From Paenibacillus cisolokensis (GTDB lineage: Bacteria; Bacillota; Bacilli; Paenibacillales; Paenibacillaceae): 44,976 nucleotides of DNA. The stretch lies in the NCBI RefSeq assembly GCF_018403665.1, contig NZ_BOVJ01000023.1, forward strand, positions 1-44,976. Reading direction: 5' to 3'. Below the pieces are notes generated by a model, which did no database searches, was not told the origin of the DNA, and saw nothing but the letters and a program-made list of their open reading frames with translations. The translations under genes were made by a program, and so were the position numbers. Shown in pieces: positions 16,689 to 25,438 of this stretch (position 1 is the stretch's first letter; each line of letters begins with the position of its first letter).

Positions 16689-18152
16689 TCAACCGCCGAG
16701 CGCGTCACGCATCCGTTCCAGTACGGCTACGCCTCGTTCTTCGGCGGCTTTGGCGCGTTCCAGCACCGCAATGGAATATTCCGCATTAGCGGCGATGTCC
16801 GGATTGCCGCCTTGCGGAAACGGATACAGCGGCGGCAGCTCGGCCAGCGCCTCGTATACGGTCCGGTAATGAGCCGCAGCCTCTCCGGCAAGCCGGGATA
16901 CTTCGCGTTGTTCCGGCTCCGGACCGTTCCACTGCTGCTCAATTTGTTCGAGAAATTTCACCGCATAGGCCCGCGCGTCGCATACGACCGCCGTGTTGTA
17001 GGCGTTGCCGAACACGTCGACGGCGCCTTTGCGGAATGCCCCGATCCAGGCATCGAAACCGGCAAGGCCGTTCCGGTACTCGGGAAACGTACGATCCTGG
17101 ATGCGGGCATGATCAATAATGATTTGCAGCGCACCGGCCAAAGCGGTCCGTTTATCGACCTCGAACCATTCGTCCATCGTCAGCACGAAAAGTTCGCCGA
17201 CCTCGCCCCGGCCGAGCTTGTGGTACGGCAGCGTCCCTTCCTTGCCGACATCCTTGGCATGAAACTCCTGCTTCTCGTCGTCGTAACCGAAAATGACGCC
17301 GAACTCCGGGATGAACAGATCCCAGGCGACCGCCGGAACGCCCCGGTCGATGCTGCGCTGCACTTTGGCGATGGCATCACCGAGCTGCTCGGGCGTCGGT
17401 GGCGTAAAATTCAGCTCGCCCAAGTAAGAGGCGCGAATGCCGAGGTTGAGCAGCCCTTCCGTCAGCACCGGTCCCCAATGCCACGCGGTCGGCCCGGAAA
17501 CGTGGACATCGCCATCGCGAATGTTAATGCGGAATGCATGCCCGGTATAGCCCATCACATCGACGAGCGAAACGTCCTTCTTTCCCGTAAATTTGATCGC
17601 TTCCCGGACCGCTTGTGCGGCAGTTGTCCAAGTGCTTTCATAAATTCCGCAATGATGCGGCTTCGTATAGATAACCGGCACCCAAAACTCCATGACGGAC
17701 CGCTCGTCATCGGGTCCCCGAAACCGCTCGTCGTACACTTCCAGATCGTAACAGCCTGGACGGTACGCGGACCGGGGGAACCACTCTTGGTAAACCTCGC
17801 TGATAAACGCACCGATACCGTCCATTTTCCCGCGATAAGTAAAGACCGCATACGTGCCCGCTTCGGCGACGAACGCTTCCATCCCTTCCGGCAGCTCATG
17901 TTCCCCTGTTATCTCCGCGCCGGCCAAATAATGAAAATGGTCGACGTGCGGGTTGAAATCCGGCTTTTCGGGATATATTTCCACCCCGAACGTCCGTCCG
18001 GGCACCGCGTCGGCCAATTCGCCGCGGCGCCTTTCCCATTGGGTGTAAAGCTGCGGTATAAGCCGCTGTTCTTCATTTTCCCGCAAGTTCAACTTCCGTT
18101 TCAAACCGCCGATGACCGTTCTCGGCTTGTATGCCAGCACCGGCTGTTCCAT
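16689..18152 (-). CDS. GyrI-like / BtrH-like fusion protein
   Basis: 487 residues in two parts. Residues about 10-165 look like a GyrI-like small-molecule-binding domain (AraC effector-binding fold): 'TFGVEIYPEKPDF', then 'GMEAFVAEAGTYAVFTYRGK' and 'VMEFWVPV'. The C-terminal part ('DVMGYTGHAFRINIRDGDVH', then 'RGVPAVAWDLFIPEFGVIFG') resembles the BtrH N-terminal/C39-peptidase-like fold seen in acyl-transfer or cysteine-protease relatives; no full catalytic triad is confirmed by eye. ATG 18152 has GGAGG nine bases upstream, better than TTG 18158. It is the downstream partner of a sigma-70-family gene 21 bp away, so it may sense a ligand that controls that factor or be its main target. Confidence 0.68.
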   Translation of the reverse strand: MEQPVLAYKPRTVIGGLKRKLNLRENEEQRLIPQLYTQWERRRGELADAVPGRTFGVEIYPEKPDFNPHVDHFHYLAGAEITGEHELPEGMEAFVAEAGTYAVFTYRGKMDGIGAFISEVYQEWFPRSAYRPGCYDLEVYDERFRGPDDERSVMEFWVPVIYTKPHHCGIYESTWTTAAQAVREAIKFTGKKDVSLVDVMGYTGHAFRINIRDGDVHVSGPTAWHWGPVLTEGLLNLGIRASYLGELNFTPPTPEQLGDAIAKVQRSIDRGVPAVAWDLFIPEFGVIFGYDDEKQEFHAKDVGKEGTLPYHKLGRGEVGELFVLTMDEWFEVDKRTALAGALQIIIDHARIQDRTFPEYRNGLAGFDAWIGAFRKGAVDVFGNAYNTAVVCDARAYAVKFLEQIEQQWNGPEPEQREVSRLAGEAAAHYRTVYEALAELPPLYPFPQGGNPDIAANAEYSIAVLERAKAAEERGVAVLERMRDALGG

Positions 18153-18173
18153 ACGCAATCCCCTCCGTACAAA

Positions 18174-18890
18174 TTAATGGAAGCGAATGATGGAGGCATC
18201 CAGCATGCGGCGAACGGGCAATCCCTCGATCCGTCGCTGTGCCACATAATCCCGGACATATACGCGCAGTCTCTCGTTTCGCACCTTGTTCCTCGCCTTT
18301 GACAAGCTGTTATAAATATAGGCGGGCGACGTGCGAAAGCATTCGGCAATTTCCTTCGGAGACAGCTCGCGAAAGAAATGAGCCTCGAATATGTCGCGTT
18401 CCTTCCGGTTCAGACAATCGAGCAGTCCGACAATGGCAGCCAGCATCTCCTTGCGCATCAGTTCCGCAGAAGGTTCGTCCGCAGCTCCGAACGGTTCGGC
18501 AAAACGTTCCTCCGTATGGAACAGCTTGCCGTCCACTTGGTTCCAATACCCCGGATCGTCACGCGAAAACCGCGGGGCCAGGACGGTTAATGGCAGCTCG
18601 CGACGATACAGGCCGCCCCGTCTCAGCTTCATCCGCGCCTGCGTCCGCACGATCCGATGGAACCAGGGAAGAAACCGTCCGGTATCCGCAAGAGTACCCA
18701 AATGAAGAAACGCCCGGATGAGCGCCTCCTGGACAATGTCTTCCGCCAAATGATCGTCCCTCATAATCGACCGCGCGATGCCGCAAGCCCGGGCACGGTG
18801 GCGTCTGACCAGCTCGTAAAATGCAGCATGATCGCCCTCGCGGGCTTGCGCCGCAAGCGTACTGTCGTCCGCCGCGAACGATTCGTCCAT
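18174..18890 (-). CDS. ECF-type sigma-70 family RNA polymerase sigma factor
   Basis: A 238-residue sigma factor. Region 2 is about residues 20-90 ('FYELVRRHRARACGIARSIM' then 'AEDIVQEALIRAFLHLG'), and region 4 is about 155-210 ('DCLNRKERDIFEAHFFRELS' then 'AYIYNSLSKARNKVRNERL'). The linker and C-terminal tail are longer than in classical ECF factors. ATG 18890 is preceded by GGGGGAG. No anti-sigma factor with a zinc-binding or membrane anchor follows; the neighbour is the GyrI-like fusion instead, so control is probably unconventional. Confidence 0.88.
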   Translation of the reverse strand: MDESFAADDSTLAAQAREGDHAAFYELVRRHRARACGIARSIMRDDHLAEDIVQEALIRAFLHLGTLADTGRFLPWFHRIVRTQARMKLRRGGLYRRELPLTVLAPRFSRDDPGYWNQVDGKLFHTEERFAEPFGAADEPSAELMRKEMLAAIVGLLDCLNRKERDIFEAHFFRELSPKEIAECFRTSPAYIYNSLSKARNKVRNERLRVYVRDYVAQRRIEGLPVRRMLDASIIRFH

Positions 18891-18917
18891 CCTGCTACTC
18901 CCCCTTCCGCTCCCACT

Positions 18918-18940
18918 ATTGTAGATGCCGGGATCGGCAT
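18918..18940 (-). promoter_or_regulatory. Possible sigma-gene promoter with dyad
   Basis: On the minus strand TACAAT (18918-18923) could be a -10. Directly upstream lies the dyad ATGCCG-N4-CGGCAT (18925-18940), where an operator overlapping the spacer would sit. No good -35 is visible. About 30 bp separates the -10 from the ATG. Confidence 0.35.
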
Positions 18941-18945
18941 AAATC

Positions 18946-19329
18946 TAACCGCTTATAAACCAAAAGTCTGAAAAAAACTTGACCGCGACAAAACCAAAAT
19001 CTTCTTCTTCCGTAACTATACCGTTCGTTCGCGCCGCCTAACGGCCTAACGGCTACGGCAATCGTGCTCAGCCCGTCGGCAGCTGCGATTTGGCCCTTCG
19101 GCTTGATGACGTACCCGTTATCAGCACGGTCGGCCGAACGGCTCAAGCTGTTGCCGCCCGGACTTTCGCCCTAAAACCGACGAACCTGCTGGACTTATTT
19201 TATAAAATGTGGAAAATGTATACAAGAGACTCAAAAAATGATGGCCAGCTAATCAACCCGCTTAATAATTGGCCCCGTTAATCGTTTATGGCCCGAACGT
19301 GTTAAACCGAACCGAGGAGGTATGCCGTT
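18946..19329. other. Intergenic region without recognisable gene
   Basis: Open frames here have no ribosome binding site and no familiar motifs. A TAACGGCCTAACGGCTACGG stretch repeats CTAACGG, but nothing else stands out. The last 25 bases contain the SD of the next gene. Confidence 0.4.
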
Positions 19330-19587
19330 ATGGATTGCCGTGTCGGATGTGCCGCATGCTGCATCGTCATCTCCATCTCCTCTCCGATCCCGGGCATGCC
19401 GGAAGGCAAACCGGCCGGCGTCCGCTGCGCGCAATTGACGGCAGACAACCGCTGCCGGCTATTCGGCAAGCCCGAGCGGCCATCCGTCTGCACAAGTCTG
19501 CGCCCCTCCCCCGAAATGTGCGGCCAGTCGGACGAAGAAGCTTACCTCAATCTGGAACGGCTCGAGCGTCTTACACGGCCTTCGTGA
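19330..19587 (+). CDS. YkgJ-family cysteine-cluster protein
   Basis: An 85-residue cytoplasmic protein with the cysteine pattern of the YkgJ/UPF0153 family: 'CRVGCAACC' at the start, then 'CAQLTADNRCRLFG' and 'CTSLRPSPEMCGQS'. These likely coordinate zinc or an Fe-S cluster; the biochemical role is unknown. AGGAGGT lies eight bases before ATG 19330. The 3' neighbour is a degraded DUF2207 gene on the same strand. Confidence 0.85.
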   Translation: MDCRVGCAACCIVISISSPIPGMPEGKPAGVRCAQLTADNRCRLFGKPERPSVCTSLRPSPEMCGQSDEEAYLNLERLERLTRPS

Positions 19588-19619
19588 CCGTTTCTGAACC
19601 GCCTTCTGCGCAAATCCCG

Positions 19620-20520
19620 CTTCATCCGTACTATCCGGCGTTTCCTCGCATCTATTTCGTATTCCGGCATCGTTTTGCCCCGACCCAAGTATGCTTCTGG
19701 CCGGATGCACGACAACATCGGACTTGTATTCCGTCGACCGTGTTGATGCGCGCGCCTACATCATGCCGGACGGCGATCTGTATATCGAAGAAATCGTTAC
19801 ATACAATTTCCACCGGGAAATGAACGGAACGGAACGATACGTCGAAACGCTCGGTCACGGAGGCATCGAATTTTTCGAAGCGTACATTCCGCCGGACGGC
19901 AAGGAACTATGCCGATTTTGCCAAACTGGACTGGAATTTTTTTATGTTTAATGACGTCGACAAGAACCGGGTCTCGATTCTCGTTACCGGGCACAAAGGC
20001 TATACGGCCGCCGTATTGCTCGGAAGCCTGTTTGCCGGCGCATACATCGTCGATAACGAGGTTTTCGACCGGCTCATGCTGCTTGTTTTGGCTTCGCTTA
20101 TTTTGCTGTGGCGTCTTCCGAGGCATAATTTGAACAGCGAATCTTTGGCATACTACTACGCGATCCGGCGCTGGAGACGGCAGTTGAAGAAAAACAGATC
20201 CCGACACCATCGACAGGGACTCGCTGGAGCGGCATGCGCAGGCAGCGCTTATTACCGGCGTCAGTCCGTCGTTTATCCAACAGCTGCGGCAGACCGATTC
20301 GGACTTGCTGTCCGTTGTTCCGCTGCTTCAGCCCGCAGCGATATCCGCCATTCAGGAGCAGTACCGCATCTGGAACGCCATCCCGCTGGCAAAGCCCGCC
20401 TCCCGCTCCGGCGGCCACGGCGGGGGCGGTTACGGCGGGGGCGGCGGTTGGGATAGCGGCAGCGACAACGGCGGGGACAGCGGCGGCGGTGGTGATGGCG
20501 GTGGGGGGCGGCGGCGATTA
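19620..20520 (+). pseudogene. DUF2207-family membrane protein remnant
   Basis: The N-terminal part 'LLAGCTTTSDLYSVDRVDAR' then 'IMPDGDLYIEEIVTYNF' and 'GIEFFEAYIPPDGKEL' matches the extracellular start of DUF2207 proteins. A membrane pair ('AAVLLGSLFAGAYIV', 'LMLLVLASLILLWRL') and a glycine-rich tail (20410-20520) follow, spread over three frames. The middle of the protein, roughly 300-400 codons in intact relatives, is missing, so this is true decay by deletion plus frameshifts. It ends at a TAG at about 20519 in the Gly-rich frame. Confidence 0.65.
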
Positions 20521-20601
20521 GTCTTACTCCCGGTTTCGCCATCCCGACTTCATTTCTGTTACAATAGAAAGCGTGAATTGAACGATACGGAGGCCTGCAT
20601 C

Positions 20602-21468
20602 GTGGATTACATTGTGCTGGACATTGAATTTAACGGCCGCAAATTTGCAAGCGATCTGCCGATGGAACTGATCGAGATCGGAGCGGTCCGGCTCGACTCC
20701 TCCTTGCGGAAGACAGACGAGTTTACCTCTCTGATCAAGCCCGTTTATTTTTCCAAGCTGAACAGCTTCATCCGGAAAAAGACCGGCATCCCTCAGGCAG
20801 AGATCGACCGCGCGCCCCGTTTTCCCAAGGTTATCGCGGACTTTTGCGCATGGCTGGACCGAAGCGGCGAATATTTGCTCGTCACCTGGGGCGGAGAAGA
20901 TATCAAGCGCATCGTGCTGGATACGCGAATGCATAAACTGGACGATTCCCGATGGCTGGCCGCGAAATATTTTGACTTGTTAAAGGGATTTTTGCGGTAT
21001 CGCAACCTGACGAACGACGTCAGCGTGGAGAAAGCGATGGCCGATCTCGGCATAACGCCCGCCGGCTCGGCGCATCGGGCGCTGGACGACGCGCGCATGA
21101 CGGCCGAAATATTCCGCGCCGTATTCGATCATCTGGACTTCGACCAGGCGCAGCAATACAAGGACACGTACACCAACGCCAAGGAACGCCGTCTCGTCAA
21201 GCAGGCGGTCCGGTCGATGCGGTTGCAAAAGACGGAACCGCAATGGGAGAAGATCGTCGAGCAATATCTCCAAAACAAAGTGGCGCTCGACGATCCCCGA
21301 AAGCTTGCCGAGCTGCAGGCGTGCTTTGAAGAGGAGATGGCGAAGAAGCCGCACCCGAAGCCGTCCAAGACGCAAGCGGCGGCCGATAAAAAGAATGAAG
21401 AGGCCGGTAAGTCGCACGAAGCAACCGATAATAAGACGCAAGCGGCGACTGACAAGACAAACTCATAG
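20602..21468 (+). CDS. DEDDh 3'-5' exonuclease (KapD-like)
   Basis: A 288-residue exonuclease of the RNase T/DnaQ superfamily. ExoI 'VLDIEFNG' (DxE), ExoII around 'GGEDIKRIVLDTRMHK' and ExoIII 'HRALDDARMTAEIF' (H...D) supply the DEDDh acids. The N-terminal 180 residues resemble the B. subtilis KapD sporulation-pathway inhibitor. The extra C-terminal tail is rich in Lys, Ala and Thr with repeated 'TQAA.DK' words and is probably disordered. The GTG start at 20602 is preceded by ACGGAGG. The frame stays open upstream through the Gly-rich remnant but has no better start. An intrinsic terminator follows at 21590. Confidence 0.85.
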   Translation: MDYIVLDIEFNGRKFASDLPMELIEIGAVRLDSSLRKTDEFTSLIKPVYFSKLNSFIRKKTGIPQAEIDRAPRFPKVIADFCAWLDRSGEYLLVTWGGEDIKRIVLDTRMHKLDDSRWLAAKYFDLLKGFLRYRNLTNDVSVEKAMADLGITPAGSAHRALDDARMTAEIFRAVFDHLDFDQAQQYKDTYTNAKERRLVKQAVRSMRLQKTEPQWEKIVEQYLQNKVALDDPRKLAELQACFEEEMAKKPHPKPSKTQAAADKKNEEAGKSHEATDNKTQAATDKTNS

Positions 21469-21589
21469 GCAGCAGCCGGCATGAAAACCGGCGGCGAAAC
21501 GCCATTTTGCCGGCAGGGGAGCCCGGCATCTTGCCAGTCGCTGACGGTTGATACGGTTTTTCGGCCGGGAAAGCGCCGCTAAACATCAA

Positions 21590-21623
21590 ACTGCCGGAAA
21601 TGACTTCCGGCAGTCTCGTTTTT
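21590..21623 (+). terminator. Terminator between exonuclease and aldo/keto reductase
   Basis: ACTGCCGGAA and TTCCGGCAGT (perfect 10-bp stem, 5-nt loop) are followed on the plus strand by CTCGTTTTT. It sits between two convergent genes and may also work for the minus strand, where the trailing sequence is less T-rich. Confidence 0.85.
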
Positions 21624-21643
21624 ATGGCTCCTATAACGAGCAA

Positions 21644-22486
21644 TTAAAAATCGAAGTTGTCCGGATCGGGACCGACACGGCGATCTTCGTTCAACCGGTC
21701 GATGCGCCCGACGTCTTCCGGCGCCAGCTCGAAATCGAAGACGTCGGCGTTTTCGGCGATCCGGCTCGGTTTCGTCGATTTCGGAATCGTGACGACGCCA
21801 TGCTGCAAATCCCAGCGTAATATAACCTGAGCCGCCGTTTTGCCGTATTTGCCGGCGATTTCCATAATGACCGGATGATTCAGCAGTTGGCCCTGCATGA
21901 GCGGCGACCAGGCTTCGAGCTGTATGCCGTGCTCCCGGCAATACGACCGCAGCTTTTCCTGGGTCAACAGCGGATGGAATTCGACCTGGTTGACCATCGG
22001 CTTGATTTCGGCGTCCTGCATCAGGTCTTCGAGATGGTGAACCTGAAAATTGCTGACGCCGATCGCTCTGACTCGCCCCTGTTTGTACAAGGTTTCCAAC
22101 GCCCTCCACGCCTCTTTATATTTCCCTTTTACAGGCCAGTGGATCAGATACAAATCGAGCGTATCCAGCCCCAGTTTGTTCAGGCTCGTATCGAAGGCGG
22201 CCAGCGTCTGCTCGTAGCCCAGATCGGCTGTCCACACTTTGGATGTCACGAACAGCTCTTCTCTTGCAAGTCCGGTCTCCGCAAGCGCTTCGCGAATCGC
22301 TTGGCCGACGCTCGCTTCGTTTTTGTAAATCGCTGCGGTATCGATGCTCCGGTAGCCGTGATTGACCGCAAATTTAATAGCCTGGACGAGCTCGTCTCCC
22401 TCTTCGACTTGAAAGACCCCGATGCCGAACCAGGGCATTCGCACCCCGTTGTGAAGCTCGGTCGTATCTTGCAAATGTTTTGCCAT
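21644..22486 (-). CDS. Aldo/keto reductase (YvgN/YtbE-like)
   Basis: A 280-residue NADPH-dependent aldehyde reductase, a TIM barrel with the catalytic tetrad visible in 'GYRSIDTAAIYKNE' (Asp, Tyr), 'FVTSKVW' (Lys) and 'YLIHWP' (His). The cofactor signature 'GVSNFQVHHLEDL' and 'IPKSTKPSRIAENADVFDF' complete it. It resembles B. subtilis YvgN/YtbE, which reduce glyoxal, methylglyoxal and other reactive aldehydes. It lies three bases downstream of the MFS exporter stop, with AGGAGGT-like sequence before ATG 22486, so the two form one operon, probably under the divergent HxlR regulator. Confidence 0.92.
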   Translation of the reverse strand: MAKHLQDTTELHNGVRMPWFGIGVFQVEEGDELVQAIKFAVNHGYRSIDTAAIYKNEASVGQAIREALAETGLAREELFVTSKVWTADLGYEQTLAAFDTSLNKLGLDTLDLYLIHWPVKGKYKEAWRALETLYKQGRVRAIGVSNFQVHHLEDLMQDAEIKPMVNQVEFHPLLTQEKLRSYCREHGIQLEAWSPLMQGQLLNHPVIMEIAGKYGKTAAQVILRWDLQHGVVTIPKSTKPSRIAENADVFDFELAPEDVGRIDRLNEDRRVGPDPDNFDF

Positions 22487-22488
22487 TA

Positions 22489-23717
22489 TTATAGACCTCC
22501 TTTGGAATGAAGAACCTGCTTGGCGCTGACAGCCTTCGAATCTTTGTTCTCCATAAAGCTAGCCCAAACCGTCAGCAGGACGGCGGCCGCAACCATCACA
22601 GCGCCGACCCAAGAGGTATGCATAAGACCGATTGTGTCCGTCACGATTCCCCCCAGGTATGCCCCGAGCGCAATACCGGCATTAAACGCGGCAATGTTGA
22701 TCGCGGAAGCGACGTCCACCGCTTGTGGAACAAACCGCTCGGCAAGTATAACCACATAAACCTGAAGACCGGGAACGTTCATGAACGCGAGCAAGCCCAT
22801 AAAAAATACGGTGATCAGGCTGACCGCCGGGTACGGTGCGGTGAAGGTAAAGATGAAAAGCACGGCGGACTGGATGAAAAACATGAACAGCAGCGCGGTA
22901 ACCGGTTTGCGGTTGGCCGCTTTTCCTCCAATTGCATTGCCGATGGCAATCGCCGCGCCGTAAAGCACGAGAATAAGCGCGACCGTTTTTCCGGGAATCC
23001 GCTGATTTCGCTCAGCACCGGGGACAAATACGTATAGACAACAAAGGTTCCGCCGTACCCCAAGGCAGTGATGGCAAACACGAGCAGCAGCCGTCCGTTC
23101 GTGATTACTTTGGCCTGATCCCGAAAGGTGACAGGCTTTCCTTTACGCAAGCCTGAAGAAGGAACCAGCGTCAGATTGGCGACAAAAGCGGCAATACCGG
23201 CTGCGGTGATGAGCATAAAAGCGATTCGCCAACCCCACTCCTGCCCGATATAAGTTCCCAAAGGCACCCCGATGACGGTCGCGATCGTCAGGCCGGAAAA
23301 CATGATCGAGATGGCGCTGGCCCGACGGTTCTCGGGCACCAGATCGGCGGCGATGGTCGAGCCGATTGACATGAAGACGCCGTGCGAAAACGCCGAGATG
23401 ACGCGCGCCGCCAGCAGCACGCCGATGCCGGTGGCCGAAGCGGCCAAGGCGTTTCCGATAATAAATACAATCATGATCCACAAAAGCAGCGTCTTTCTCG
23501 CGACTCCGGAAGTAAGGGCCGTTAAGACAGGCGCGCCGAACGTGACCCCCAAAGCGTACAACGTAACGGTCAATCCCGTAGTCGTGACCGATATATTCAA
23601 GTCTTCGGAAATAAGCGGGAGCAGTCCGACGCTGATAAACTCCGTCGCTCCGATGGCAAATGCGCTGATCGCCAGCGCAAATAGCGCAAACGCGCTTTTC
23701 CTTTGATTCTGCGGCAT
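22489..23717 (-). CDS. MFS exporter, AraJ/YdhP-like (one frameshift)
   Basis: 409 residues when one base is restored, with twelve hydrophobic segments. 'FAIGATEFISVGLLPLISED' at the start is typical of the AraJ/NepI/YdhP drug-proton antiporter group. The frame breaks at an A5 run (T5 on plus, 22986-22990); six As give GFPEKTVALILVLYGAAIAI, linking the two halves. ATG 23717 follows AGGAGTCGAG. It is likely an efflux pump for a toxic aldehyde- or quinone-like compound given the reductase and HxlR context, but this is inference. Confidence 0.85.
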
Positions 23718-23795
23718 ATTATCTCGACTCCTGCAGTATGGTGTTGCCGGCCGGCAAATGTTATTATGAATGATGCATACACCGAATAACAGTAC

Positions 23796-23832
23796 GTACT
23801 TTGAAGTACTATAGGTACTAAAAAGTGCCTAT
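23796..23832. promoter_or_regulatory. Probable HxlR operators
   Basis: GTACTT-TG-AAGTAC (23796-23809) is a perfect dyad. ATAGGTACT-AAAA-AGTGCCTAT (23811-23832) is a second with one mismatch. Both lie in the divergent gap between the HxlR gene and the MFS-reductase operon, where HxlR proteins usually bind their own dyads. Confidence 0.6.
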
Positions 23833-23855
23833 ACAAGCATAGGAGTGAATACGTT

Positions 23856-24217
23856 TTGAGCACGAAAAAATACAACATTTCGGTGGAAGCTACGCTGGAA
23901 GTGATCGGGGGCAAATGGAAATGCGTAATCCTATGCCACTTGACGCGCGGAAAAAACGAACAAGCGATTTGAAGCGCAACATGCCCAATATTACGCAGAA
24001 GATGCTGACGCAGCAGCTGAGGGAGTTGGAGCAGGACGGCATCGTGAGACGAATCGTTTACAATCAGGTGCCGCCGAAAGTGGAGTATGAGCTTACCGAA
24101 TACGGATGGAGCCTGAAGCCGATCCTGGACGCTCTATGCGATTGGGGGGAAAAACACATCGTCCGGGAATACGGGGACAAGTTCGCGGTATTGGAAGACA
24201 ACGTGCTGAATCAATAA
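23856..24217 (+). CDS. HxlR-family transcriptional regulator (one frameshift)
   Basis: 120 residues after restoring one base. The HxlR fold is clear: 'LEVIGGKWKCVILCHLTRGK', 'MLTQQLRELEQDGIVRRIVY', 'PKVEYELTEYGWSLKPIL'. The N-terminal half starts at TTG 23856 (AGGAG upstream) and breaks at an A6 run (23951-23956), where seven As give RGKKRTSDLKRN. There is no cysteine at the extreme N-terminus of the YodB type; one Cys lies in 'KCVILC'. It diverges from the MFS-reductase operon and probably controls it in response to a reactive electrophile. Confidence 0.85.
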
Positions 24218-24283
24218 GGGGAAGCGCGGAGAAAATTGTGCATTCGACCTGGCATGTCCTTTCATTTCGGGATAAACGGCCGA

Positions 24284-24314
24284 TTGGCTACTCCTGTACG
24301 ATTTGGTGTATAAT
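24284..24314 (+). promoter_or_regulatory. Possible promoter of the prs paralogue
   Basis: A perfect TATAAT (24309-24314) is preceded at 19 bp by TTGGCT (24284-24289). The spacing is long, so strength is uncertain. The leader to the ATG is about 65 nt. Confidence 0.45.
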
Positions 24315-24387
24315 GGAGGCAATGCAATGATGCGCACCGTGCCGATATCGTCCGGCATTCTAACATTCAAGTTATCGGGAGGCGGCT

Positions 24388-25338
24388 ATGTTTAGCAGTC
24401 ATAAAGTCAAAATATTCGCAGGCCTGTCCAACCGGCCGCTGGCCGAGAAAATATGCGAAGAGCTGCAGCTTCCGCTTGGCAACGTGGCCATATCCCGCTT
24501 CGAAAGCGGGGAAGTTCACGTTTCGTACCAGGAGTCGATCCGGTCCTGCCACGTTTTTATCGTCCAGTCGATGTCTCACCCGGTCAATGAGCATCTGGTC
24601 GAACTGCTGGTCATGATCGATGCGGCCAAACGGGCTTCGGCCAAAACGATCAATCTCGTCGTGCCTTATTACGGCTATGCCCGGCAAGAGCGCAAAACGG
24701 CGCCGCGCGAGCCGATTTCCGCCAAACTGATGGCCGATGTGATGACCAGGGTCGGCGCGAACCGGCTCATTACCGTCGATCTGCATGCCGACCCGATCCA
24801 GGGCTTCTTCAATATTCCGGTCGATCATCTGACGGCGCTCGATCTGATCATCGAATATTTGCGCAGCAAAAATATCGACAACCCGGTCGTCGTATCTCCC
24901 GACGCCGGACGGGCTTCGACGGCCGAGAAGCTGGCCAATCATCTGGACGCGCCGTTCGCGATCATGATCAAGAACCGGCCGGCCCACAACCAGTCCAAGA
25001 TCACCCACATCATCGGCGAAGTCGCAGGCCGTACGCCGATTATTATCGAGGATATGATCGACACGGGCAGCACGATCGTCAACGTCGTCCAGGCGCTCAA
25101 GAACCGCGGCGCCCACGACGCCTATATTTGCGCGACGCACGGCCTCTTCTCCGATAACGGCATCGAGAAGCTGAACCATCCCAACATCCGGGAAGTAGTC
25201 ATTACCGATACGATCGAGCATTCCGAATATCCGGACAAATTCCGCGTCCTGTCCATGTCCCAGTTGATCGCGAACTCCATTCGCATCAATATGCAGGGCG
25301 GTTCCATCGACAAGATGTTCCGGTATACCCATTTGTGA
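24388..25338 (+). CDS. prs: Ribose-phosphate pyrophosphokinase (divergent Prs)
   Basis: A 316-residue enzyme making PRPP from ribose 5-phosphate and ATP, for nucleotide, His and Trp synthesis. 'YYGYARQERK' (ATP site), 'DLHADPIQGFFNIPVDHL', 'VVVSPDAGRASTAEKLANHL', 'KNRP' of the flexible loop and the PRPP loop 'IIIEDMIDTGSTI' are present. It diverges from housekeeping Prs: DAGRASTA replaces the usual D.GG..RA, and APREPISA replaces the usual R.REPITA. GGGAGGCGG precedes ATG 24388. It stands alone rather than beside glmU or spoVG, so it is probably a second paralogue. The last 15 codons are duplicated just after the stop. Confidence 0.85.
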   Translation: MFSSHKVKIFAGLSNRPLAEKICEELQLPLGNVAISRFESGEVHVSYQESIRSCHVFIVQSMSHPVNEHLVELLVMIDAAKRASAKTINLVVPYYGYARQERKTAPREPISAKLMADVMTRVGANRLITVDLHADPIQGFFNIPVDHLTALDLIIEYLRSKNIDNPVVVSPDAGRASTAEKLANHLDAPFAIMIKNRPAHNQSKITHIIGEVAGRTPIIIEDMIDTGSTIVNVVQALKNRGAHDAYICATHGLFSDNGIEKLNHPNIREVVITDTIEHSEYPDKFRVLSMSQLIANSIRINMQGGSIDKMFRYTHL

Positions 25339-25384
25339 TGCAGGACGGTTCCATCGGCAACATGTTCCGGTATACCCATTTGGG
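25291..25384 (+). repeat. 47-bp tandem duplication of the prs 3' end
   Basis: Positions 25291-25337 (final codons of prs and stop) are repeated at 25338-25384 with about four substitutions; the second copy begins ATGCAGGACGGTTCC. The duplication places a second, untranslated copy of the C-terminal codons after the stop. It is an old slippage event, given the accumulated changes. Confidence 0.85.
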
Positions 25385-25438
25385 TTCGATATGGCATATT
25401 AGTTTACGCCGTTATTCCGTTTTCTCCTTTATACCGCT

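Noticed and set aside
18916..19146. Small minus-strand gene upstream of the sigma factor
   Set aside because: No ribosome binding site, no known motif, and it would overlap the probable sigma promoter.
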